A stretch of 35,598 nt of DNA from Methylobacterium gossipiicola. Its GTDB lineage: Bacteria; Pseudomonadota; Alphaproteobacteria; Rhizobiales; Beijerinckiaceae. Position 1 is the first letter of the stretch, and each line of letters starts with the position of its first letter. The notes beneath the pieces are model-generated. The model saw only the letters and a list, made by a program, of their open reading frames with translations. It did no database searches and was not told where the DNA came from. This document shows, piece by piece, positions 25,931-32,932 of this stretch. Made by a program: the position numbers and the translations under genes. The stretch is taken from NCBI RefSeq assembly GCF_900113485.1, contig NZ_FOPM01000033.1, forward strand, positions 1 to 35,598, read 5' to 3'.

Positions 25931-26847
25931 GCCTTCACCTCCATGGCGGAGCGCAGCCCGTCCGAGAACAGGTTGAACGAGATCGAGACGATGAAGATGG
26001 CGAGCCCCGGCAGGGCCGCGACCATGGGGTTCACGTAGATCGCCGTGCGCAGGGTGTTGAGCATCAGGCCCCATTCGGGCTCGGGTGGCTTCACCCCGAG
26101 GCCGAGGAAGGAGAGGCCGGAGGCCAGGATCATCGACACGCTGATGAGGCTGGTGGCGTAGACGAAGATCGGCCCCAGGACGTTGCCGAGCACCTGTACC
26201 CGGAGGATCGTCAGGGTCGAGGCGCCGGAAAGCCGGGCCGCGTCGATGTAATCCCGCGCGCGGATCTGCGTGGTGACGCTTTCGGCGACCCGGGCGATCT
26301 GGGGCACGAACACGCAGGTCAGGGAAACGATGGAGTTGAAGATGCCCGCCCCGAGGGCTCCCGATAGGGCGATGGCGAGGAGCACGGACGGAAACGCGAA
26401 GAACACGTCGACGATGCGCATGAGCACGGTGTTCACCCAGCCGCCGACATAGCCGGCCAGAATGCCGATCCCGGAGCCGACCACGAAGGCGAGGATCACC
26501 GGAGTGACGCCGATGAACAGGGACAGGCGCCCGCCCAGCATCAGGCGGCTCAGCATGTCGCGGCCGAGTTCGTCCGACCCGAGGAGGTAGGTGGCGTCGC
26601 CCACGGGCTTCAGGCGGCGGATCATCGACCCGCGATACGGGTCCATGGGGGTGATCCAGGGGGCGAGCAGCGCGACGGCCACGATGGCGAGGATCACGCA
26701 CGCCGCCGTCATCGCCACCGGATCGCGCAGCAGCTTGTGACCGACCTGCCCCCAGAAGCCGCGCGAGGGCACGAAGGCGTCCGGGGAAGCCGACGCGGGG
26801 GATTCCCTGTCGGCAATGTCGAGGAGGGGAGCGGCGGTCTGGGCCAT
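25927..26847 (-). CDS. Dpp/Opp-type ABC permease (DppC-like)
   Basis: The protein has 306 residues from ATG 26847, the same base at which the preceding permease stop ends. A 35-residue cytoplasmic N-terminus precedes helix 1 (VAMTAACVILAIVAVALLAP). The characteristic LLGSDELGRDMLSRLMLGGR follows, and the ATPase-contact loop is DYIDAARLSGASTLTILRVQ. Six helices are expected. It pairs with the DppB-like permease to form the channel. Confidence 0.9.
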   Translation of the reverse strand: MAQTAAPLLDIADRESPASASPDAFVPSRGFWGQVGHKLLRDPVAMTAACVILAIVAVALLAPWITPMDPYRGSMIRRLKPVGDATYLLGSDELGRDMLSRLMLGGRLSLFIGVTPVILAFVVGSGIGILAGYVGGWVNTVLMRIVDVFFAFPSVLLAIALSGALGAGIFNSIVSLTCVFVPQIARVAESVTTQIRARDYIDAARLSGASTLTILRVQVLGNVLGPIFVYATSLISVSMILASGLSFLGLGVKPPEPEWGLMLNTLRTAIYVNPMVAALPGLAIFIVSISFNLFSDGLRSAMEVKA

Positions 26848-27800
26848 CAGCCCCTCTCGATGCGTGGGTCGAGGGCCGTCTGCACGACGTCGACGACGAG
26901 GTTGAGAGCGACGAAGAACATCGCCAGGACGAGGATGGCGCCCTGAAGCAGGGGGAGGTCGCGCTGGAAGATCGCGGCGTTGAGGAGGAAGCCGGTTCCG
27001 GGCCAGGCGAACACCGTCTCGATGAGGATCGAGCCGCCCAGCAGGTAGCCGAGCTGCAGCCCCATGATGGCCAGCGCCGTCGGGGCGGCGTTCTTCACCA
27101 CGTGCTTGAACACGCCGAACTCGGAGAGCCCCTTGGCCCGCAGCGCCCCGACGAAATCCTGTGCCAGGATGTCGCCGACGAGCGCCCGGACTGTGCGGGC
27201 GATGATCCCCATGGGGATCACCGACATCGTGAGGGCCGGCAGGACGATGTAGCGCAGGTGCTCGAGATCGGGCCGCCAGTTGCCCGAGCCATCGGGACCG
27301 GCGCCCGTGGGCGGCAGCCAGCCGAGCTGGGCCGAGAACACGATCACCAGCACCATGGCGAGCCAGTAATGCGGAACGCTGACCCCGAGGACCGAGATCG
27401 CCGAGGCCAGCCGGTCGAGGATGGAATTGCGGAAATAGCCCGCCACGAACCCGAAGGCGGTTCCGAAGGTGAACCCGATGAGCGTCGCCACGGAGGCGAG
27501 GATCAGGCTGTTGACGACGGCGCGGCCGACCTCGGCGGTGACCGGGCGCCCACTGGCGATGGAGGTACCGAGATCGCCCTGGAGGACGTGCCAGAGCCAG
27601 AGGCCGTACTGCACGGGCAGGGGCTTGTCGTAGCCGTAGGCGGTCCGCATCGCCGCGATCGTTTCCGGCGAGGCATCCACCGGCAGCACCGCGCTGAGCG
27701 GGTCGCCGGGGGCAAGGTGGACGAGGAGGAAGCACACGACGCTCACGCCGAGTGCGACCGGGGTGACGCTGACGAGGCGCCGAAGGATGAATCTCAGCAT
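26847..27800 (-). CDS. Dpp/Opp-type ABC permease (DppB-like)
   Basis: The protein has 317 residues from ATG 27800. The N-terminus MLRFILRRLVSVTPVALGVS, then VVCFLLVHLAPGDP, is diagnostic of DppB/OppB permeases. The ATPase-contact loop is QDFVGALRAKGLSEFGVFKH. The C-terminus has PLLQGAILVLAMFFVALNLV, then VDVVQTALDPRIERG, the usual ending. It lies 54 bases downstream of the binding-protein gene. Confidence 0.9.
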   Translation of the reverse strand: MLRFILRRLVSVTPVALGVSVVCFLLVHLAPGDPLSAVLPVDASPETIAAMRTAYGYDKPLPVQYGLWLWHVLQGDLGTSIASGRPVTAEVGRAVVNSLILASVATLIGFTFGTAFGFVAGYFRNSILDRLASAISVLGVSVPHYWLAMVLVIVFSAQLGWLPPTGAGPDGSGNWRPDLEHLRYIVLPALTMSVIPMGIIARTVRALVGDILAQDFVGALRAKGLSEFGVFKHVVKNAAPTALAIMGLQLGYLLGGSILIETVFAWPGTGFLLNAAIFQRDLPLLQGAILVLAMFFVALNLVVDVVQTALDPRIERG

Positions 27801-27854
27801 GATTTCAACCCCCTCGTCCTTGCGGGAGTGGCTTCTCGACCCCGATCCGCATGA

Positions 27855-29477
27855 TCACTTGGCCATCGTGATCGGCGAGAAGTCCTGGAACCAGTTCTGG
27901 GCCTGGACGAAGCCCTTCACCTTCGGGCTCATGGCGCGCGGGTTGGTGTCGTGGGCCACCATCAGAAACAGGGCTTCGTCGACGTATTTCTCGTGAATCT
28001 TCTGGAGAACCTTCGCTTGTTCTGCCGGATCGAAGGCGTTGCGCACTCCGTCGAACAGCTTGTCCATCTCGGGGTCGCAGTAGTACCCCCAGTTGGTGCC
28101 GGCCGGCGTCGTCAAATTGCACTGGAGATGACGGATGAAGCCCGTGAAGGGGTCTTGGATGAAGTACGAGTAGTTGATTGCCGTCGCCTTCTTCGACATG
28201 TCGCTCTTGGCACCGCTGCGCCAGATGTTGGTGAGGGTGTTCCACTCCGCCACCTCGAACTCGACCTTGATGCCGATATCGGCGAGATTCTGCTGAATGA
28301 GTTCGTTCATCGGCAGCGGCTGCATCTGGCCGGAGCCCGAGGGCGCGATCAGCACCTTCGTCACCAGGGGCTTGTTCGGCCCGTAGCCGGCTTCGGCCAT
28401 GAGCTTCTTGGCCGCCTCCGGATCATAGGTCGGCTTGAAGGTCGGCTTGCCGAACCAGGCCGAGCCCGGCGGCATGAAGCCCTGGGCCGGGATCATCAGG
28501 CCGTTGAGCATCTCCTTCATGCCCTCGCGGTCGATGGCGAGGTTGGCGGCCTTGCGCACGCGGATGTCGTTCCAGGGCGAGCCCTCGACCCGCGACAGGT
28601 GCCAGGTCCAATTGTGCGGATAGGCGTTGGTGACGATGCCGAACCCGGCAGCCTTGAGGGACGCCACGGCATCGGGCGGCGGCGCCTCGATCCAATCGAC
28701 CTGTCCCGAACGGAGGGCCGCCACGCGGGCATTGGCCTCGGGCAGGGGCACCAGCACGAGCTTGTCGAGCTTGGGCACCCGGGCCTTGTCCCAGTAGCCC
28801 TTGAACGGCACCATCTCGGCGCGCTCGCGCGGCGCGAACAGGGTCATCTGCCAGGGACCCGTTCCGGACGGGGTCTTGGCGAAGGCGTCCCAGCTCCGGC
28901 CCAACTTCTCCCACTGAGCGGGCGAGGAGATCATGAACCAGGCGATCTGGTAGGGGAGCGTCGCGTCGGGCGCCTTGGTGACGATCTCGACGGTCAGGGG
29001 ATCGACGACGCGGTAGCTCGCCACGGCGGGGATGCGCGAGCGGCCCTGCGCCGCCTGGCGCGGATCGAATTGCGGCGCGTCGCTCTTGAGGAGCTTGTCG
29101 AGGTTCCACACCACCGCGTCGGCGGTGAAGGGCGAACCGTCGTGGAAGGTCACGCCCGGGCGCAACTTGAACGTCCACTTGGTGTGGTCGGCCGGGTCCA
29201 CGGCCCAGCTCTCGGCGAGCCCCGGGACCAGACCCGAGGGTTTCGTGGCCGAGGAGAGGTCCCAATTGATGAGGCCGTCATAGACGGTGAAGCCCGTGAA
29301 TCGCATACCCTCGCCGCCATTGTCGGCTTGGCCCGTGGTGAGGGGAATGTCGGACGCGGTCATCCCGATCTTCAGAACGCCCTGAGCGAGGGCCGCTGGG
29401 GTCATAAGCCCCGAGAGGAGCAGTGCGGCGAGGAGAGACCGGGCGGGAGCGGTCCGCGGCTTGAGGGCGTCGATCAT
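27855..29477 (-). CDS. ABC importer periplasmic substrate-binding protein (SBP_bac_5 type)
   Basis: The protein has 540 residues from ATG 29477. The signal peptide covers residues 1-31 (RSLLAALLLSGLMTPAALA, then cleavage before QG). The mature protein has the peptide-binding-protein hallmarks LAESWAVDPADHTKWTFKLR, then PGVTFHDGSPFTADAVVWNL, AFAKTPSGTGPW and VRKAANLAIDREGMKEMLNG. It captures the solute for the permeases and ATPases encoded downstream. The peptide-type binding proteins also serve opines, glutathione and ureido compounds. The neighbouring M20 hydrolase suggests a carbamoyl or ureido substrate, but this is inference. Confidence 0.9.
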   Translation of the reverse strand: MIDALKPRTAPARSLLAALLLSGLMTPAALAQGVLKIGMTASDIPLTTGQADNGGEGMRFTGFTVYDGLINWDLSSATKPSGLVPGLAESWAVDPADHTKWTFKLRPGVTFHDGSPFTADAVVWNLDKLLKSDAPQFDPRQAAQGRSRIPAVASYRVVDPLTVEIVTKAPDATLPYQIAWFMISSPAQWEKLGRSWDAFAKTPSGTGPWQMTLFAPRERAEMVPFKGYWDKARVPKLDKLVLVPLPEANARVAALRSGQVDWIEAPPPDAVASLKAAGFGIVTNAYPHNWTWHLSRVEGSPWNDIRVRKAANLAIDREGMKEMLNGLMIPAQGFMPPGSAWFGKPTFKPTYDPEAAKKLMAEAGYGPNKPLVTKVLIAPSGSGQMQPLPMNELIQQNLADIGIKVEFEVAEWNTLTNIWRSGAKSDMSKKATAINYSYFIQDPFTGFIRHLQCNLTTPAGTNWGYYCDPEMDKLFDGVRNAFDPAEQAKVLQKIHEKYVDEALFLMVAHDTNPRAMSPKVKGFVQAQNWFQDFSPITMAK

Positions 29478-29889
29478 GCGCAACAGGTTCCATCGGCGGG
29501 CCGGGCCCGGACGGGATACTGTATGCAATCTGCCGGCCAACTCCGTCGGCGGATGATCGGGAGGGGCCTTTCGTGTCGTGAACCTCCCCGCCCCGGATGT
29601 CGATGGCACGGCGGCACCCTGGCGGCGGGGATTGCCTCCGGCGATGGCGCGCATTTGACCACGGGCCTTGCTCCGCGGCGTGGCGGTCTGCACCGTCCTC
29701 ACGCCAGCGAAGTTTCACATGGCATTCACCCGCTTCACCGCCCAGCGCGCAGGAACTCCATCGCGGCAGCGGGATGTGGCGACGATCACGCCGTCGCGGC
29801 CCATGACCCTGACGCGAGATCGTGCCGTTGCCTTTATGCCCGTCCCGACGAAACGCGCGCGCTCGGGTTCGGCGTCGATTTGAGGGCGA
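29478..29889 (-). promoter_or_regulatory. Leader region of the importer operon with a small palindrome
   Basis: This 412-base gap lies between the AraC-type gene and the binding-protein gene, both on the minus strand. A perfect palindrome ATAC-T-GTAT occurs at 29516-29524, about 40 bases upstream of the binding-protein ATG, within ATTGCATACAGTAT on the minus strand. Such short GTATAC-like palindromes are typical operators of GntR-type and other regulators. The rest of the gap has no gene I can support. Confidence 0.35.
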
Positions 29890-30762
29890 TCATCGACACT
29901 GCTTGACCGCGCGCGCGATCGCACTGGGCGTACGGTCGAGGATGCGGCGAAACGTTTTCGACATCTGGCTGAGATCGGTGAAGCCGACTTGTCGGGCCAC
30001 CTCCGCGAGGCCGGCGTCCCCGGTCTCGATGAGTTCCTGCGCGCGCAGGACACGGGCGCGGAGGATATACTGATAGGGCGTGGTGCCGAACGACGCCTTG
30101 AAGGCACGCACGAAGTGCCCGACGCTCATACCGGCGGCGGCGGCAAGCTCGGCAAGACCGAGGGGTTCGGCCATCCGGCTCGCGATGAGGTCCCGCAATC
30201 GTGCCGCGTCGGCGGTGCGCAGCCGCGGCTGCGCCCGGCTCGTGGGTTCGGGCGTGGAGAAGAGCCGAACGAGGGTGGCGGCCACGCTCTCCACCAGGAG
30301 GGCGCCGTGCGGGCAACCGGATTCGAGATCCGCCGAGACCGTGCGCAGGAGGTACTCCACGGCGGCCTGCGGGCGGGCGCGGACGAACTGCGTGCGGATG
30401 CCCGTCCGGTCGGGTGGGAGGCCGGCGATCCGCTCGACGGCCTCGGGCGCGAGTTTCAGCGCGAGGGTGCGGAAGCCCCGGGTCCAGGTGGCGGTGACGG
30501 ATGCGCCGGGATGCAGCACGGCGATATTGTCCTCGCCGAACCGGTGGGCCCGATCCGCATACAGAAAGGTCTGCTTGCCGGGGCGCAGGGACAGCGCGAA
30601 GTGGAGACCGTGCTCCGCGATGGAAACCCGGCCGCGCGGCCCGAGGATCATGTCGGTGAAGCCGATGCCCGGCCAGCCCTTCCCGGTGCTGTCGCACAGG
30701 ACGGTTTCGATCTCGCCTTCGAAGGCGATGTCGCAGCCGCAATCCCGATACTCCCTCCTCAC
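29890..30762 (-). CDS. AraC-family transcriptional regulator
   Basis: The protein has 290 residues from ATG 30762. Residues 1-180 form a cupin-like sensor region without a recognised ligand motif. Residues about 185-285 carry two helix-turn-helix units: LGLAELAAAAGMSVGHFVRA, then FKASFGTTPYQYILRARVLR, and AQELI...GLAEVARQVGFTDLSQMSKT, then FRRILDRTPSAIARA. The second matches the AraC signature. It lies directly upstream of, and in the same direction as, the importer operon, so it is the likely local activator, perhaps binding in 29478-29889. It could instead act on the peptide-export cassette divergent to it. Confidence 0.88.
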   Translation of the reverse strand: MRREYRDCGCDIAFEGEIETVLCDSTGKGWPGIGFTDMILGPRGRVSIAEHGLHFALSLRPGKQTFLYADRAHRFGEDNIAVLHPGASVTATWTRGFRTLALKLAPEAVERIAGLPPDRTGIRTQFVRARPQAAVEYLLRTVSADLESGCPHGALLVESVAATLVRLFSTPEPTSRAQPRLRTADAARLRDLIASRMAEPLGLAELAAAAGMSVGHFVRAFKASFGTTPYQYILRARVLRAQELIETGDAGLAEVARQVGFTDLSQMSKTFRRILDRTPSAIARAVKQCR

Positions 30763-31290
30763 GGCCTCGCCCTCCCGCGCTTCGGTGCCCGCACCGCTTC
30801 GGACCTCTCGGGCGAGACGCGCGATCCGTCAAAACCTCGGCCCCCCTGTCCGGGCGGCGCACGGAATCCGGCTCGGATCGGAAAACCCGAACCTCCCCCT
30901 CCGCCACCCCGGGAGAAGATTGTCCTTACGGCGTACCGGAACCCAGCAGATTTTTGCCTGCGACATAGTGTCATGACCGAAACGAAAAATCTTTTCTTGT
31001 CAGTGCTTTGCTCCATCGCTTAGCCGTCGGAACGACGAGGCTCAATTTTCGACAAATGCGCGCATCGCGCGCCGCGTCCAGGGATCATTTCCCCAGCGCG
31101 GGCCCGTTTGTCGCACCCCGATCAACATCCGACAACGGCGGACGGCCGTTCCAGGGCTCGGTCGCGTCGGTGGTTGAACTGCGCTTCCGATCGAGTAGCT
31201 TGGTGACAGGAAGCAACGCCAATCGAGCTTCCTGAAATACTCAAGTGAGACCAAATACACGATAGATCTGAACTGAAAGTCGGAGAAAAC
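30763..31290. promoter_or_regulatory. Divergent intergenic region before the peptide cassette
   Basis: This 528-base gap separates the minus-strand AraC gene from the plus-strand precursor gene. An AT-richer part at 30945-31020 and another at 31205-31290 are likely promoter areas, but I find no convincing -35/-10 pair. GGAG at 31282-31285 serves as ribosome binding site for the precursor. A 16-codon frame (ATG 30973 to TAG 31023) is present but has no support. No immunity gene is seen here. Confidence 0.4.
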
Positions 31291-31512
31291 ATGTCCGAGA
31301 ACATCGAAACCATTCGCGAGCTGAATGCGACGGAACTCGACGCCGTGGGCGGAGGTCTGTCCCTGGGCCTTGGCCTCGATCTCGACCTCTCGGGTGAACT
31401 CGGCGCAGTGTCCGGCACCGTCGATCAGGTCGGTGGCCTCGTGAGCGGTCTCGTCGGCGGATTGGTCGGCGCCGTCGGTGGTCTCGCTGGCGGACTCGTC
31501 GGCGGAAAGTAG
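31291..31512 (+). CDS. Double-glycine-leader peptide precursor with glycine-zipper core (bacteriocin/RiPP-like)
   Basis: The protein has 73 residues; ATG 31291 follows GGAG by five bases. The leader MSENIETIRELNATELDAV ends in GGG. Counting cleavage after G22 puts L11, E15, L16, V19 and G21-G22 at -12, -8, -7, -4 and -2/-1, the exact consensus of leaders cut by C39 peptidases. The predicted 51-residue core (23-73) has 17 glycines, an acidic first part (GLDLDLSGELG) and a hydrophobic second part with GxxxG steps ending GGLAGGLVGGK. It contains no Cys, Ser/Thr are few, and no lanthipeptide-type enzyme is nearby. The likely fate is cleavage and export by the adaptor/ABC pair downstream. It may be a membrane-active class II bacteriocin or microcin; an aggregating or structural secreted peptide is the alternative. 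Confidence 0.8.
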   Translation: MSENIETIRELNATELDAVGGGLSLGLGLDLDLSGELGAVSGTVDQVGGLVSGLVGGLVGAVGGLAGGLVGGK

Positions 31513-31529
31513 ACGGGCTCGGGGGCGTC

Positions 31530-31586
31530 CGTCCGCCGTGGCGGACGACCCCGGCTTCGGGCGGCAAGCTTTTCGGAGCTTGCCGC
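31530..31586 (+). terminator. Two perfect hairpins between precursor and exporter genes (attenuator/processing candidate)
   Basis: The first stem is 31530-31537 with 31540-31547 (CGTCCGCC/GGCGGACG; effective loop CGTG). The second is 31561-31570 with 31577-31586 (ten base pairs, loop TTTCGG). Neither is followed by a T-tract. They sit 17 and 48 bases past the precursor stop. Such stems commonly give partial termination or a stable 3' end, so that precursor mRNA outnumbers exporter mRNA. Confidence 0.55.
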
Positions 31587-31656
31587 TCCTTCGCGTCGGA
31601 TGCCCCTCGACGCGACGCTCGTCCGCCCGCATCGACTCGGAGAAACGCCACCCGCA

Positions 31657-32928
31657 ATGACGTCGCCGTTGTTTCGCGCCGAGGTCGCCGAGGCGCGCAA
31701 GGAGTCCTGGCTCGGCGAGGCCCGGATCGTCCAGCCGGTCTCGATCCGCATGGTCGCGGGCGTCACCGTCGGGATGATCGTCGCGGCCGGGCTCTACGTC
31801 ACCCTCGGCACCTACACCCGGCGCGTCCATGCCTCCGGCATGTTGACCCCCGATGTCGGCCTCATGACCGTGGCGAGCCCCGTGGCCGGCCGGGTCGGCA
31901 GCGCCGCCGTCAAGGAAGGCGACCGGGTGAAGCGCGGGCAGCTCCTCTACACCCTCGACCTCGACGCGGTCTCGGCCAGCGGCCCGACCCAGCAGCGCAT
32001 CATCGATCAGCTCGCGCGCCAGAAGGCCAGCATCGAGACGCAGGCGACCCTGCGCGCCGCCATGGCCGAGACGGAGAAGCGGGCGCTGACGGAGCAGATC
32101 GAGAATCTGCAATCCCAGTCGCGCCAGCTCGAGGAGCAGGTCCGTCTGCAGGAGAAGCTGGTGCCACCCCTGAAGGAGCGCGTCGACGTTCTGGCGAAAG
32201 CCGTGGGCGACGGGTTCGCGCGCTCCGCCGACCTGCAGAACCAGAATTACCTCTACCTTCAGGCCAGTTCGCAACTCGCCCAGTTCCGCAATTCGAACCT
32301 GCAACTCAAGGGCAAGATCGGCGAGTTGCAATCCAACCTCGCCACCTTCGACGACAAGCTCGCCCGCGATCTCGCCGAGATGGACCGGACCGCCGCCCAG
32401 CTCGAACAGCAGCGGGCCGAGAGCGAGGCCCGGCGCGGCATCGAGGTGCGGGCACCGGAGGCGGGCGTTCTGACCTCGATCCGGGTTCAGGCCGGCCAGG
32501 GTGTGGCCGCCGGGGCCACGCTGCTCACCCTGCTGCCGAGCGAGGGCCGGCTCCAGGCCAATCTCTTCGTCGAATCCTCCGCCATCGGTTTCATCGACAG
32601 CGGCGAGCCGGTGATGCTGCGCTACGCGGCGTTTCCGTTCCAGCGCTTCGGCCTCTATCGCGGTGTGGTCTCGGAAGTGACGCGCGCGCCCCTGGAGGCC
32701 GCCGACGCGCCGGAACCCGGCCGGGCCAAGGGCGGCGACGGCATCTATCGCATCATCGTCCGCCCGGACGAGGACTCCGTCATTGCCTATGGCGAGCGCC
32801 GGCGCCTCGAGGCGGGCATGCGGGTGGAGGCCGACATCGCCCTCGAACAGCGCCCGCTCTATCGATGGCTCCTCGATCCGCTCTACCGGGTCAAGCGCAG
32901 CGTCGATCTCGTGACCCGGGGACAGTGA
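31657..32928 (+). CDS. HlyD-family membrane-fusion adaptor of a peptide exporter
   Basis: The protein has 423 residues from ATG 31657; ATG 31600 in the same frame is less likely because the homologous part begins at SPLFRAEVAEARKESWLGE. A single membrane helix lies at about 33-51 (VAGVTVGMIVAAGLYVTLG). A lipoyl-like segment follows (VASPVAGRVGSAAVKEGDRV). A long coiled coil covers residues about 115-255. The second lipoyl half and beta-barrel follow (APEAGVLTSIRVQAGQGVAA; GEPVMLRYAAFPFQRFGLYR). This is the CvaA/LagE-type adaptor that links a peptidase-ABC exporter to the outer membrane. The exporter TTG start is four bases after its stop. An outer-membrane TolC partner must come from elsewhere. 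Confidence 0.88.
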   Translation: MTSPLFRAEVAEARKESWLGEARIVQPVSIRMVAGVTVGMIVAAGLYVTLGTYTRRVHASGMLTPDVGLMTVASPVAGRVGSAAVKEGDRVKRGQLLYTLDLDAVSASGPTQQRIIDQLARQKASIETQATLRAAMAETEKRALTEQIENLQSQSRQLEEQVRLQEKLVPPLKERVDVLAKAVGDGFARSADLQNQNYLYLQASSQLAQFRNSNLQLKGKIGELQSNLATFDDKLARDLAEMDRTAAQLEQQRAESEARRGIEVRAPEAGVLTSIRVQAGQGVAAGATLLTLLPSEGRLQANLFVESSAIGFIDSGEPVMLRYAAFPFQRFGLYRGVVSEVTRAPLEAADAPEPGRAKGGDGIYRIIVRPDEDSVIAYGERRRLEAGMRVEADIALEQRPLYRWLLDPLYRVKRSVDLVTRGQ

Positions 32929-32932
32929 ACCC

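Noticed and set aside
29478..29889. Possible small genes between the AraC regulator and the binding protein
   Set aside because: Open frames in this gap have no start signals or recognisable composition on either strand.
30973..31023. 16-codon frame MTETKNLFLSVLCSIA upstream of the peptide cassette
   Set aside because: Too short, no ribosome binding site or leader/core logic; probably chance.
31369..31512. Glycine-rich repeat in the precursor as a collagen-like or RTX repeat
   Set aside because: No GXY periodicity and no GGxGxD nonapeptides; spacing fits GxxxG glycine zippers instead.
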